A stretch of 64,000 nt of DNA from Alphaproteobacteria bacterium (GCA_022822665.1 JAJEAR010000070.1:1-64000), one strand, 5' to 3'. Numbered from the stretch's first letter, positions 1 to 8,505 are shown. Notes: generated by a model from the letters alone, not told the origin. A program made the numbers and translations.

Positions 1-28
1 GAACGTTGGTGTCCAGGAGAACCCTCAC
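1..28 (-). CDS. PIN-domain toxin (VapC-like), N-terminal fragment at window edge
   Basis: Only the first nine codons lie in the window, starting at a GTG that overlaps the stop of the preceding antitoxin gene in a GTGA arrangement. The visible peptide reads (M)RVLLDTNV, the usual opening of PIN-domain ribonucleases, where the Asp of LLDTN is the first metal-binding acid. Translational coupling to a ribbon-helix-helix antitoxin supports a VapC role. The rest of the protein, including the other acidic residues, is outside the window, so activity cannot be judged. Confidence 0.6.
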
Positions 29-240
29 GAAATCGCGTCGAAGACATCCTCGTCGGTCAGCCAGCCGCGGGCCTCGGCAAACGGCGCGAGACGCTGCCTG
101 AGGTCCTCGAAGCGGGCAATCGCGAGCTGCTGCCGCAACGCCTCGCGCACGAACTCGCTCTTGCCCTTGCCGGTTCGCGCCGTGATCTCGCGGAGCTCGG
201 CATCGAGCTTGTCGTCGATTCGGATGGTCAGGGTCGTCAT
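25..240 (-). CDS. Ribbon-helix-helix antitoxin (CopG/VapB-like)
   Basis: A 71-residue protein beginning MTTLTIRIDDKLDAEL, which has the alternating hydrophobic beta strand and following helices of a CopG/MetJ-type ribbon-helix-helix DNA-binding domain (residues about 3-42). The acidic C-terminal tail (LTDEDVFDAIS) is typical of the region that binds the toxin. It overlaps the downstream PIN-toxin start by 3 bases, so the two are translationally coupled. Its ATG is the last part of a perfect palindrome (238-260), which suggests that the protein represses its own operon. No Shine-Dalgarno is visible ahead of the ATG. The family call is firm; the partner is inferred from the few toxin codons visible. 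Confidence 0.8.
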   Translation of the reverse strand: MTTLTIRIDDKLDAELREITARTGKGKSEFVREALRQQLAIARFEDLRQRLAPFAEARGWLTDEDVFDAIS

Positions 241-260
241 GTAGTACAGCGTACTACATG
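238..260 (-). promoter_or_regulatory. Palindromic operator overlapping the antitoxin start codon
   Basis: Ten-base arms CATGTAGTAC and GTACTACATG are exact reverse complements separated by AGC. The minus-strand ATG of the antitoxin is contained in one arm. RHH antitoxins usually bind such palindromes at their own promoter, so this is a likely autoregulatory site. A leaderless transcript would explain the missing ribosome binding site. Confidence 0.65.
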
Positions 261-471
261 CCCGCCGGTGGCCGCAAAGGCGGGCGACCCGTCGCTCGGT
301 CCACGCTCACCTCGATCTCGCCGACCCCCGCGGCCGGAACGCGGGCCATCTGGCGGTATGCGAAATGATTGGGCATGATGTCTTCCAGATCCGTGGCGAC
401 GCAGATGACGGAGTCGCTTGACTTTTCGGGCAACGGTCCGGGCGCTGCGACAATGGGAGGCGCGAAACGTG

Positions 472-1239
472 ATGGAAACCGGACCGCCGCTCCTGGAAGT
501 GGAGAACATCGAGAAGCGCTTCGGCGGCGTCCGGGCGCTGCAAGGGGCTTCACTGTCGATTGCGGAGGGCGAGACGGTTGCGCTCGTCGGAGACAACGGA
601 GCCGGCAAGTCCACGCTGGTCAAGGCCGTCGCCGGGGTGCAACCGGCGGACAGCGGCACGATCCGACTGCGGGGACGGGAAGTGGCGATCCGCTCGGCAA
701 AGGACGCCGGCGCGCTTGGCGTCGAGGTCCTCTACCAGGACCTGGCGCTTGCCAACACGCTCGATGTGGCGGCGAACGTGTTTCTCGGAGACGAACCGCT
801 GTGGCTGAAGCTCGGGTGGTTCTCGGTCCCCGACACCCGGCGGATGGATGCCGAGACGGCCGCCACGCTGGACCGGCTGCGCATCGACATTCCTGATCCG
901 AAACGGCCCGTGGCGAATCTCTCCGGCGGACAGCGTCAGGCGGTCGCCATCGGACGGACCATCCACCGGGGGCGCCGAGAGCTTCTCATTCTCGACGAGC
1001 CCACCGCGGCGCTGGGCGTCGAGGAGGTGCGCAAGGTCCTGGCGCTTCTCAGGAGCCTGCGGGACGAAGGTCAGACGATGATCATCGTCTCGCATGACCT
1101 TGAGCATGTCTTCCAGGTGTCCGATCGTATCGCCGTCATGCGCCAGGGCCGCGTCCAGGCGGTGGTCCGCACCAGCGAGGTCACGAAGACCGACATCGTG
1201 CGCCTGATCGTCGGCGATATCGAGGATGCGGTCGCGTGA
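472..1239 (+). CDS. Sugar ABC transporter ATP-binding protein
   Basis: A 255-residue single-domain ABC ATPase that energises uptake through the permease encoded next to it. Walker A GDNGAGKST is at residues 40-48, the Q-loop (YQDL) near 89, signature LSGGQ at 150-154, Walker B LLILDEP at 171-177 and the switch His in SHD at 208. It is half the size of RbsA/XylG proteins, which carry two such domains, and belongs to the single-domain FrcA-like group. The start is ATG 472, or the GTG just before it, behind GGGAGG at 455-460; an upstream ATG at 418 would add an unlikely 18-residue extension. The stop overlaps the permease start. Ribose, xylose or fructose-class sugars are plausible substrates, but the exact one is not evident. 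Confidence 0.9.
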   Translation: METGPPLLEVENIEKRFGGVRALQGASLSIAEGETVALVGDNGAGKSTLVKAVAGVQPADSGTIRLRGREVAIRSAKDAGALGVEVLYQDLALANTLDVAANVFLGDEPLWLKLGWFSVPDTRRMDAETAATLDRLRIDIPDPKRPVANLSGGQRQAVAIGRTIHRGRRELLILDEPTAALGVEEVRKVLALLRSLRDEGQTMIIVSHDLEHVFQVSDRIAVMRQGRVQAVVRTSEVTKTDIVRLIVGDIEDAVA

Positions 1240-2234
1240 ACGGGCCTGCCGGAGGCGCCCGGAACCGCTTCCTCGGTGCGGGCGGCACCGCGGAACGGGC
1301 ACTTGCCCTGCCCTTCTTCAACGTCGCCGTCGCGATCGTGGTCCTCTACGCGGTGTTCACCGCCATCACCGGCGAGACCTTCAACACCGCCAACAACCAG
1401 ATCACGATCATGCGCGCGGCGGCGGTCTTCCTGATCCTCGGCGTTGGCCAGACCTTTGCCATGACCACGGGCGGGATCGATATTTCGACCGGTTCCATGA
1501 TCGGTGTCGTCGGAGCAATCGTTGGTTCGGGACTCGAGCTGGGCTGGATGGATCCGATCTATGCCATTCCGTCCGCGATCCTGGTCGGGGCGGTGCTCGG
1601 CGCCTTCAACGGCTTCAACATCACTGTGCTGGGCGTGCCGCCGCTGCTGGCCACGCTCGGTACCTTCGTCGCCTACCGCGGATTCACCCAGTACTACATG
1701 GGGGTCAACCTCGTCACCGGCCTGCCGGACGTAGTCGTGGCGGTGGGACGCGCGAGCGTGCTCGGCCTGCCGGTATCCGTCATCGTGGCTCTCGCGATCG
1801 CCGTGCTGGGATGGTTCGTGCTGAACCGCACGCTCTATGGCCGCTACATTACCGCGATCGGATCGAATCCGAGCGCGGCCGAGGCGACCCGCATCAACGT
1901 GAAAGCCATCACCGCATCGACCTATGTGATCCAGGGCGCGCTCGCGGGCGTTGCGGCGCTCGTGCTCATGGGACGCCTCGACTCCGCGTCCGCCGCAATG
2001 GGCGAAGGCGTCGAGCTGCACGTGATCGCGGCCGTCGTGCTGGGCGGTACCTACCTCTTTGGCGGTCGCTCGACCATGATCGGCACGTTGCTCGGCGTCT
2101 ACCTCATCGGCATGCTCGAGAACGGCCTGATCCAGACGGGCGCGGGGTTCTTCGTGCAGCGCATCATTCTCGGTCTTCTCATCATTGCCGCCGTGGCGCT
2201 GCAGCTGCAGCAGCGCAGGAGCGGGCCGGGATAG
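1236..2234 (+). CDS. Sugar ABC transporter permease (RbsC/XylH family)
   Basis: A 332-residue inner-membrane permease with about eight to ten hydrophobic segments, starting near residue 25 (LPFFNVAVAIVVLYAVF). The GGIDIS segment near residue 81 is the conserved loop of the BPD_transp_2 family, as in RbsC, and VVLGGTYLFGGRS in the C-terminal half is its second hallmark. The GTG start at 1236 overlaps the ATPase stop (GTGA), so the two subunits are translationally coupled. It forms the membrane channel of the importer with the ATPase and the binding protein at 2418. About 180 bases without a gene separate it from the binding-protein gene, which is unusual spacing but common when the binding protein needs its own translation signal. 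Confidence 0.92.
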   Translation: MNGPAGGARNRFLGAGGTAERALALPFFNVAVAIVVLYAVFTAITGETFNTANNQITIMRAAAVFLILGVGQTFAMTTGGIDISTGSMIGVVGAIVGSGLELGWMDPIYAIPSAILVGAVLGAFNGFNITVLGVPPLLATLGTFVAYRGFTQYYMGVNLVTGLPDVVVAVGRASVLGLPVSVIVALAIAVLGWFVLNRTLYGRYITAIGSNPSAAEATRINVKAITASTYVIQGALAGVAALVLMGRLDSASAAMGEGVELHVIAAVVLGGTYLFGGRSTMIGTLLGVYLIGMLENGLIQTGAGFFVQRIILGLLIIAAVALQLQQRRSGPG

Positions 2235-2417
2235 GTCGAGCCGACGCAATTGCGGGGAACCGGCGATGCAAAGCGGGAGGCAGTGCCATGAGATAGCCTT
2301 GGCGAGGAGTGCCCGGCCGCCGTTCCGCCGCAGTTTCAGCGACGCGCAAGCGATTGCGGCCGGTACAGACATGCAGGAGTACGAAGAACCGGTAATCGGA
2401 AAAGGGGAGGAAACGTC

Positions 2418-3440
2418 ATGAGACGGATATTCACGGGACTGTTCGTCGCCGCGGCTGTCATGTTCGCCGGCGCGACCGCGGCGGTCGCCCAGGACAAGAC
2501 ACTTCGCATCGGGTTCGTGTCGCACCAGCACGACATTACGGACCTGTTCGGCCAGCTGGAAATCGGCTTTCGCGAAGCGCTCGACGCAAAGGGCTTGAAA
2601 TACGAACTCTTCCAGGCCGCGCCGACAGCGTCCAACCGCCACGACGAGATGCTCAATATCCTCGAGAACATGGCGAATCTGAACCTGGACTACATGGTGT
2701 TCGGACCGTCCAGCCTCGAGCAGAACACGCCCGGCCTGGTCATGGTCGCCGACGCGGGCACCAAGATCCTGATGGTTGACTACGAGCCGAAGGAAGGGTC
2801 CAGCTTTCCGTTCGAGCACGCGGTGCTGAACTGGTCCGTCTACAACCACGGCCAGATGGGCGAGGCGACCGGGCGCTGGATCGCCGAGCACATGAAGTCG
2901 CAGGGCAAGGACACCGCGGACGTCATCATGATCTGGGGGCCGGTTGCCTCCGAGATCAGCCAGGACCGTGGAAACGGTGTTCTGAAGGGGATGAACGAGG
3001 TCGAGGGCTTTACTCCGAACGTCATCTACGACGGCTATGGCGACTTCCAGCGCGAAAAGGCCTACGCCGAGGTCGAGCGAGCGCTGATCGCCTATCCGAG
3101 TGTTGAGGTCATTGTCGGGATGAACTCCGTCATGGCGCTGGGTTCCATGTCCGCGCTCGAGGCCGAGGGCAAGCTTGACGACGTCCTGGTGACCGGGATG
3201 GGCGGCCAGCCGGACGAGCTGGAGATGGTTGCCCGCGGGAAGATCGGTGTTGCCGTTTCCCGTGACCCGCGCAACATGGGGGAAAACACGGCGAACGCCC
3301 TGATCATGCACGCCGAGGGGCGGGAGCAGGACATCCCCAAGGTCCTCTACACGGCCCTGCGGACGCTCGACTCGGTCGACTCGATCCGCAAGTGGGTTCC
3401 CAAGGCGATGCTCGACATCGACGCCAAGCTCGCCGAGTGA
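2418..3440 (+). CDS. Periplasmic sugar-binding protein of ABC transporter
   Basis: A 340-residue protein with a Sec signal peptide (residues 1-25, a basic MRR start, a hydrophobic core and an AVAQ cleavage region). The mature part, from TLRIGFVSHQHDITD, matches the type I periplasmic-binding-protein fold of RbsB/TorT-like solute receptors. AGGAGG-like sequence (GGGGAGGAAACGTC) precedes the ATG. It should capture the substrate in the periplasm and hand it to the permease encoded upstream. The xylulokinase-like gene facing it suggests a pentose or pentitol, which is an inference from context; binding-site residues do not settle the ligand. Confidence 0.88.
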   Translation: MRRIFTGLFVAAAVMFAGATAAVAQDKTLRIGFVSHQHDITDLFGQLEIGFREALDAKGLKYELFQAAPTASNRHDEMLNILENMANLNLDYMVFGPSSLEQNTPGLVMVADAGTKILMVDYEPKEGSSFPFEHAVLNWSVYNHGQMGEATGRWIAEHMKSQGKDTADVIMIWGPVASEISQDRGNGVLKGMNEVEGFTPNVIYDGYGDFQREKAYAEVERALIAYPSVEVIVGMNSVMALGSMSALEAEGKLDDVLVTGMGGQPDELEMVARGKIGVAVSRDPRNMGENTANALIMHAEGREQDIPKVLYTALRTLDSVDSIRKWVPKAMLDIDAKLAE

Positions 3441-3456
3441 CCTGCGCGCCCCGACG

Positions 3457-3488
3457 ACCCTCGCTCCGCTCCGGGCGGGAGCGAGGGT
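3457..3488. terminator. Bidirectional terminator hairpin between convergent genes
   Basis: An 11-base inverted repeat, ACCCTCGCTCC (3457-3467) and GGAGCGAGGGT (3478-3488), with a ten-base loop, lies between the binding-protein stop and the xylulokinase-like stop. A short T-rich run (TTGTTG) follows on the plus strand. It probably ends transcription of both convergent units. Confidence 0.55.
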
Positions 3489-3501
3489 TGTTGCGGCCGG
3501 T

Positions 3502-4980
3502 TCAGGCGGAGTGGATCCGCCGCATCTCCGGCCTGAGGACGCGATAGAGGTCGCGCCAGCGTTCCAGGCGTCCGGCGAGCCGGTCGGCAAGTTCTTCCTC
3601 GGGCTCGGCCACCCGTTCGACGTCCGGGCGCGTGCAGACGTCCTCGGGCCGTTCGCCGGTCGCGGCAAGGCGTGCAAGACGCGCAGCGCCCAGCGCCGGG
3701 CCGACCTCGCTCCCCGCGTGATAGGTCAGCGGGCGCCGGAGAGCGGCGGCGAGAATGCGGCTCCACAGCACACTGCGCGCCCCGCCGCCGATGACCGAAA
3801 TCTCGTCGATGTCCGATCCGGCCTCGACCAGGGCCTCGTATCCGTCCGCAAAGGCGAAGGCCACACCCTCAAGGACCGCCCATCCGAGGTCACCGCGGCG
3901 CGCCGCCAGATCGAGGCCGAAGAACACGCCCTTGGCGTGCGGGTCGGCGTGCGGGGTGCGCTCGCCGGCAAGGTAGGGCAGGAACAGCGGAGTGCGGTCC
4001 AGGCGCGCTTCCGACGGTTCCGCCTCCATTGCGAGTTCGCCCTCGTTCGCAGCACCGGTCGCCGTCGCGGCCCAGGCAAGGCAGGCGCCGGCACTCAGGA
4101 TGACCGACATCTGGTGCCAGGTGTCCGGGATGCAATGGCAGAACGCGTGGACCGCGCGGTCCGGATTGGGTGTGAAGGCGCGGTTCGAGGCGAAGAGCAC
4201 CCCCGACGTGCCAAGTGAGAGGAAGGCAAGCCCGGGCGTCACCGTCCCGATCCCGGCGGCACCGGCCGCATTGTCGCCGGCCCCGCCGGCGATGACCACC
4301 TCGCCCGAGAGGCCCCAGCGCCGGGCAAGGGCCGGCGACAGGCTGGCGGAGGGCGCGCTGCCTTCCACGAGCCGGGGCATGTGCCCGGGGCCGAGTCTGG
4401 TGGCAGCGAGCATCTCGCCGGACCAGCAACGGTTTCCCACATCGAGCCAGAGAGTTCCGGATGCGTCGGACATCTCCGCCACGTGCTCCCCGCTCAGCCG
4501 ATAGCGCAGATAGTCCTTGGGCAGCAGCACCGTTGCGACGCGCTCGAACACCTCGGGTTCGTGCCGGGCCACCCACATCAGCTTCGGCGCGGTGAAGCCC
4601 GGCATCGCGAGGTTGCCGGTGATCCGACGCGAGTCCGGAACCGCGGCCTCGATCGCCGCGCACTCGGCGCCCGAGCGCCCGTCGTTCCACAGGATGGCGG
4701 GCCGCAGAACGGACCCGCGGGCGTCGAGCAGCGTGGCGCCGTGCTGTTGGCCGGAAAGGCCGATCGCCCGAACGGCCGCGAGTGTCGGGCCGTGCCCGGC
4801 CTTCAGCTCGTCCACGGCACGGCAGGTGGCTGCCCACCAGGCCTCGGGATCCTGCTCCGACCACAGGGGGCGGGGTGTCGAGACGTCGAGCGAAACCGCT
4901 GACTGACCGGCGATTCGGCCCTCGTCGTCGAGCAGGACCGCCTTCACCGCCGAGGTGCCGAGGTCGATGCCGAGATACAT
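3502..4980 (-). CDS. xylB: Xylulokinase-like FGGY sugar kinase
   Basis: A 492-residue FGGY-family carbohydrate kinase, the usual length for XylB. The N-terminal MYLGIDLGTSAVKAVLLDDEG is the first phosphate loop of the actin-like ATPase fold; WNDGRSGAEC, IAGGAGDNAAGAAGIGT and IGGGARSVLWSRILA are further conserved FGGY segments. It would phosphorylate D-xylulose or a related ketose or pentitol with ATP in the cytosol, feeding the pentose phosphate pathway. Start chosen at the ATG of MYLGID, preceded by GGGGAGGG; the 35 extra upstream codons in frame lack family similarity. It converges on the sugar ABC transporter, a common uptake-plus-kinase arrangement. Specificity for xylulose is inferred. 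Confidence 0.85.
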   Translation of the reverse strand: MYLGIDLGTSAVKAVLLDDEGRIAGQSAVSLDVSTPRPLWSEQDPEAWWAATCRAVDELKAGHGPTLAAVRAIGLSGQQHGATLLDARGSVLRPAILWNDGRSGAECAAIEAAVPDSRRITGNLAMPGFTAPKLMWVARHEPEVFERVATVLLPKDYLRYRLSGEHVAEMSDASGTLWLDVGNRCWSGEMLAATRLGPGHMPRLVEGSAPSASLSPALARRWGLSGEVVIAGGAGDNAAGAAGIGTVTPGLAFLSLGTSGVLFASNRAFTPNPDRAVHAFCHCIPDTWHQMSVILSAGACLAWAATATGAANEGELAMEAEPSEARLDRTPLFLPYLAGERTPHADPHAKGVFFGLDLAARRGDLGWAVLEGVAFAFADGYEALVEAGSDIDEISVIGGGARSVLWSRILAAALRRPLTYHAGSEVGPALGAARLARLAATGERPEDVCTRPDVERVAEPEEELADRLAGRLERWRDLYRVLRPEMRRIHSA

Positions 4981-5646
4981 GTGCTGCCCTCCCCTTTTCC
5001 GGTGCCATTGCGCACAGATGGTGGTTGCGGGCACCGAGCGCACGACTGCCGCCATGCGGCTGGAGAAAGGGGCCCGCGGCACCATTCCCCGGGCCCGGAG
5101 CGCGCGGCCGAACGGCCCCAGTGTATCCCTTCCGGTGTGGAGCTCCGAGAGACGTATGCTCGGCCGGTTCAGCGGAAATGCCCATGTGGTGGTGCGGGGT
5201 CACGAAGGACCGGAGCCGTTCCGCCTGTGTCCGGAACCTGCTGTCGGATGAAGGACGCCGCCGCCAACGGGTGCGGACAGGGCCGATGTCCGCGGCCTCG
5301 TCACCCGGCCCCCGTCGTCAGGCTCCGGTCGCGAAGGAACATCGCTTCGTGTTCGGGAATGGGTGCTTGGATGTCGGCGGCCGCGCTGTTCGGCATGTAA
5401 CCGGCAAGATCGACACCGGAAGTTCCCCCGCCCGGCGGGTCGGGGACAGGGTGACCTTCAGCATCGACGGTTCAGGGCATTGCGTGGATGCGGCACAGGG
5501 TGATCGTGTGCCGGTCCTGTTTCCATGGAGCCGACGCGGCGGCGTGCCGGTGTCCACCGGTACCGGCGTGTTGTCAACGACCGGTGCGTGCCGGAGGTGG
5601 CCGGTCGGTCGATGCCGACTCTCCTCCCCGAGCGGACGTCACGTGC
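4981..5646. other. Intergenic stretch with no convincing gene
   Basis: About 660 bases between the xylulokinase-like gene (whose promoter should lie at its left end) and the LLM oxidoreductase stop. Several open frames cross it, but none shows a ribosome binding site, domain similarity or consistent codon use. No tRNA, strong hairpin or repeat was seen. Confidence 0.5.
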
Positions 5647-6693
5647 TCACGCCAGCGCGGGCATGATCTCCTCTGCGATGCGCGAGACGTTGTCTGCGGC
5701 CTGGGTCTCGGTGAGCCCGTTGCCGGGATTGGTCTCGATCATGACGCCGTCGATGTCGAGGATATCGCGCCACTGGCTCAGGGTCTCGACGAGCTGCCCG
5801 GACGAGCCGACCGCGGCATAGTGGGTGCGGATGTCGTCCCAGGTGAGCGCGGCGAGACGGGCCGCGATCGTCGCTGCTCCACCCGGTCCGTGCCCCGGTC
5901 TCGCTCCCTGGCTGGCAATCAGCCGGGCCTGGCGCTCGAAATAGTAGACGAGGGTCGGCCTGGCCTCGGCAACCGCGGCCTGCGGCGTGGCGCCGGCATA
6001 GACCGGAACCCGCAGGTGCACCTGCGGGCGGCCGGGGTGTCCCGCCTCGGCCCAGGTCTCGCGATAGGTCCTGATGTTGGCGGCGAGCGGCTCGAGCCCG
6101 TCGCCGCGCAGCCCGACGAACAGCGGCAGGCCGAGCCGGGCCACCTTCACGAAGGTGGCGGCCGAGGTCGCAGCCATGTACATCGGCGGGTGCGGCTTCT
6201 GGTGCGCCGGCGGCATCAGCGCCGCATCGCGCACCCGGTAGTATCGGCCTTCGTAGGAGAACCGTCCGCCGGCAAACGCGCCCTTGAGCACCTCGAGTGC
6301 CTCGTCAAACCGTGCCTCGCTCTCGCCATAGTCGATGTCATAGCCCCGGTACTGTGCGAGGAACCCGCTGCGTCCAATCCCGAGGTCGAACCGCCCGTTA
6401 CTGATCTGGTCGACTGTCGCCACCTCCTCCGCGACCCGAAGCGGGTGCACCAGTGGCAGCACGTAGACCGCCATCCCGATCCGGACCCGGCTTGTGCGTG
6501 TCGCGAGCGCCGCGGCCACCGCGATCGGAGAGGACAGGACAGAACGGTCCGGCATGAAGTGGAACTCCGCCAGCCAGACTGACTGGAGTCCCAGCCGTTC
6601 GGCGAGTTCCGTGAGTTCGATGCCCTCACGGAAGATGTCGCCCGCCGGATGGCCGTTGCGGACCCCGAATTCGAGGAACAGTCCGAACTCCAT
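5647..6693 (-). CDS. LLM-class flavin-dependent oxidoreductase
   Basis: A 348-residue protein of the bacterial luciferase-like monooxygenase fold, a TIM barrel that uses reduced FMN or F420. MEFGLFLEFGVRNG, the LAEFHF strand around residue 43, and GRFDLGIGRSGF around residue 110 are characteristic of the alkanal-monooxygenase/LLM family. The ATG at 6693 opens the conserved first strand; the 18 in-frame codons upstream are Pro/Arg-rich and unlikely to be translated. Substrate unknown: the family includes alkane, sulfonate, nitrilotriacetate and aldehyde oxidising enzymes. It stands alone apart from a dubious small frame immediately upstream. Confidence 0.85.
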   Translation of the reverse strand: MEFGLFLEFGVRNGHPAGDIFREGIELTELAERLGLQSVWLAEFHFMPDRSVLSSPIAVAAALATRTSRVRIGMAVYVLPLVHPLRVAEEVATVDQISNGRFDLGIGRSGFLAQYRGYDIDYGESEARFDEALEVLKGAFAGGRFSYEGRYYRVRDAALMPPAHQKPHPPMYMAATSAATFVKVARLGLPLFVGLRGDGLEPLAANIRTYRETWAEAGHPGRPQVHLRVPVYAGATPQAAVAEARPTLVYYFERQARLIASQGARPGHGPGGAATIAARLAALTWDDIRTHYAAVGSSGQLVETLSQWRDILDIDGVMIETNPGNGLTETQAADNVSRIAEEIMPALA

Positions 6694-6697
6694 CCGT

Positions 6698-6889
6698 TCA
6701 GCCTTCCGCGGGCCCGGCACAGCCGGTGCGCGGCGCGGCACGCGCATCCGCGGCCAGGGTTGTCACGATGTCCGCTGCCGGGCTGATGCCCCTGCCCGCC
6801 GCGGTCGCCACCTTCATGCCCCGCCCGCGCGGGAACAAATACCCTGGTAACGGCGACGGCGCGGTGATGCCGATCGGTCTTTCGCTCAT
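6698..6889 (-). CDS. Possible small hypothetical protein
   Basis: A 63-codon frame beginning MSERPIGITAPSPLPG and ending four bases before the LLM oxidoreductase ATG, so it could be co-translated with it. A GGGG run lies about ten bases before the ATG. The sequence is rich in Ala, Gly and Pro and has no recognisable domain. GC-rich DNA produces many chance frames of this size, so the only support is the close spacing. Confidence 0.25.
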   Translation of the reverse strand: MSERPIGITAPSPLPGYLFPRGRGMKVATAAGRGISPAADIVTTLAADARAAPRTGCAGPAEG

Positions 6890-7130
6890 CTCGCAACCCC
6901 GGATGATCCGCCGACGCGAGGGGGCAGGACCGGGCAGGACGACGCCCCCGGTCCCCGGCCCGACTGCATTGCGGCCCGCGCCGGCCAGCACTGCCGGACT
7001 TCGATGCCGGGAACCTCGCGGAGCGGCGACGGCGGCATAAGTGGTCTCCCCGGGCAGGTTAGTGCGCACGCGCAGGCTCCGCCCGGTGCGCCGGGACAGG
7101 AGCGACGGTGGAAGGGTGTTCGGGCAGGCT

Positions 7131-7505
7131 TCAGAAACCGGCGCTGGATCGGAATACGTTCGGCTTGCGATAGACCGCCAGGATCACGCAGCCCTCGTCC
7201 GTGTGCGTCTCGTGCTTCGATTCAGGCACCCGCCAGACGTACTCGCCGGCCCGCGCAATGCCGTCGTGATCGTAGAACGAGCCCTCGATCACGTAGCTCT
7301 GCTCGATCTCCGGATGGCGATGGAACGGAAGACTGGCACCGGGCTCCCACTTGAGCAGGCAGGTCATCTCTCCCTTGTCCCGGTCCTCGTAGAGAACCTT
7401 GATCGAGATGCCCTCGAACCTGGTCGGTTTCCAGTCCATGTCCTGGGGACGGACATAGGTGGAGCCGTTGATGGTCGGTTCGTTTCTCGGCTTGGGCGAT
7501 GCCAT
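7131..7505 (-). CDS. Cupin-domain protein (ChrR-like)
   Basis: A 124-residue single-domain cupin. The first cupin motif is visible as GASLPFHRHPEIEQSYVIEG (residues about 56-75), with two His and one Glu in metal-ligand positions, and the second as PESKHETHTDEGC near residue 94. It resembles the sugar-binding-like cupin of ChrR anti-sigma factors and 2,4-dihydroxyacetophenone/acetylacetone dioxygenase-type cupins, but lacks the N-terminal ChrR zinc domain. It could be a small dioxygenase or isomerase; the substrate is not evident. It is flanked by about 160 bases from the arsI gene, so it may or may not share its transcript. Confidence 0.75.
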   Translation of the reverse strand: MASPKPRNEPTINGSTYVRPQDMDWKPTRFEGISIKVLYEDRDKGEMTCLLKWEPGASLPFHRHPEIEQSYVIEGSFYDHDGIARAGEYVWRVPESKHETHTDEGCVILAVYRKPNVFRSSAGF

Positions 7506-7669
7506 GCTGTCCTCCGGCGGCTATGGGTATCGCGCGGCACCCGGCCGCGCGACATGAGGTTTCGATAGGCCGACGACGCTGCCTCTTGCTGCCGCGGATC
7601 GGCCCGTTGGTCCGCATGATACCGCGTACGGCACGCCCGGCAACGGGAGGGAATTTCAGACCCGGCCGG

Positions 7670-8149
7670 TCAGCCCCTGCCCGCCTCCTGTCCGGCGCAA
7701 CAGGGATCCGATTCCTCGTCGACGCAGCAGAGTTCGGGATCGGTGCCGTCGAGGGTCAGGTCCCGGTCACGTGGACCGTACCGCTTCTCGCTGTCGGCAA
7801 GCACCCGGTACCACTCCCAGCGCAGACCCTGGGGCTCCCGGGCCCAGACCTTGTTCTGGGTCGCGTAGCAGCAGGTGGTCTCCTGTTCGATGATGTGATC
7901 GAGTTTGCCGTCCTGCAGCCGGTTGATTGCCGCCGTCACCTCTTCGTCGTCAAAGACCTCGACACCCAGGTGGTTGATGCGTTCCTCGGCATCCGGTGCC
8001 TCGAACAGGACCAGCTTGAGCGGCGGCCTGTCGATCGCGAAGTTGGCGTAGCCCGGCTTGCGCTTGCTGACCCGCGTGCCGAACATCTGCTCGTAGAACG
8101 GGATCGCCTCGTCAAGATTCTCGACGTTGAGTGCCAGCTGAAGTCTCAT
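7670..8149 (-). CDS. arsI: ArsI/CadI-family VOC protein (organoarsenical C-As lyase-like)
   Basis: A 159-residue vicinal-oxygen-chelate protein close in pattern to CadI and ArsI: MRLQLALNVENLDEAIPFY at the start, NHLGVEVF (His60), ETTCCYATQNKVW (vicinal Cys93-Cys94) and RWEWYRV (Glu112). ArsI enzymes use Gln, His and Glu to bind Fe(II) and the CysCys pair to bind trivalent methylarsenicals, cleaving the C-As bond; Gln4, His60 and Glu112 fit those roles. The C-terminus carries two extra CysCys pairs (141-142 and 150-151). The ATG overlaps the arsR stop by 4 bases. No arsenic exporter or reductase is nearby. A cadmium-induced protein of unknown function is the alternative. Confidence 0.8.
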   Translation of the reverse strand: MRLQLALNVENLDEAIPFYEQMFGTRVSKRKPGYANFAIDRPPLKLVLFEAPDAEERINHLGVEVFDDEEVTAAINRLQDGKLDHIIEQETTCCYATQNKVWAREPQGLRWEWYRVLADSEKRYGPRDRDLTLDGTDPELCCVDEESDPCCAGQEAGRG

Positions 8150-8463
8150 GGGACCCTCTCCTCTTGTGCGAGCGCCGACTCTCCCTGGCAGCAGTTTCGG
8201 GTGAGAAACCCGACCAGTTCTTCCATGCGCGCGCAGTCGGTACGGTAGATCACGGACCGGCCGTGGCGATCGCAGGTCACCAGACCCGCGGACCTGAGCT
8301 CCTTCAGGTGAAACGACAGGGTCGCCGCCGGCAGGCCGAGGCGCTCGGCGATGCGTCCGGCAGGGGCACCATGCGGGCCACACACCACGAGGTGGCGAAA
8401 TGCGGCGAGACGGGTCTCGTGTGCCAGGGCTGAAAGTGCGGCGACGACTGTTTCGGCTTCCAT
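8146..8463 (-). CDS. arsR: ArsR/SmtB-family metalloregulator
   Basis: A 105-residue winged-helix repressor. The recognition region AGRIAERLGLPAATLSFHLK spans residues about 35-54, followed by the wing (VTCDRHGRSVIYRTD). Cysteines at 28, 64, 77 and a C-terminal pair at 91-92 could form a trivalent-arsenic or other thiophilic-metal sensor site, though which three are used is not clear from sequence. In this family metal binding releases DNA. It is the first gene of a two-gene unit with the ArsI-like gene (ATGA overlap) and should repress it. The ATG at 8463 directly follows a strong promoter with almost no leader. Confidence 0.88.
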   Translation of the reverse strand: MEAETVVAALSALAHETRLAAFRHLVVCGPHGAPAGRIAERLGLPAATLSFHLKELRSAGLVTCDRHGRSVIYRTDCARMEELVGFLTRNCCQGESALAQEERVP

Positions 8464-8498
8464 ATTTCTAAAATAGTGAAAATGATTGTGGCTGTCAA
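8464..8498 (-). promoter_or_regulatory. Promoter of arsR-arsI, apparently leaderless, with AT-rich operator
   Basis: On the minus strand a perfect -35 TTGACA (8493-8498) is followed after 17 bases by TATTTT (8470-8475), and the ATG begins six bases later, so the transcript should start at or beside the initiation codon. The imperfect dyad ATTTTAGAAAT around the -10 resembles ArsR-family operators. Confidence 0.7.
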
Positions 8499-8505
8499 CC
8501 CCTGA

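Noticed and set aside
1071..3677. 868-codon open frame on the minus strand opposite the sugar ABC transporter genes
   Set aside because: It is the antisense shadow of three well-supported genes, with Arg/His-rich composition and no domain.
5318..5557. 79-codon minus-strand frame in the gap above the LLM oxidoreductase
   Set aside because: Pro/Arg/Thr-rich, no ribosome site and no similarity; probably chance.
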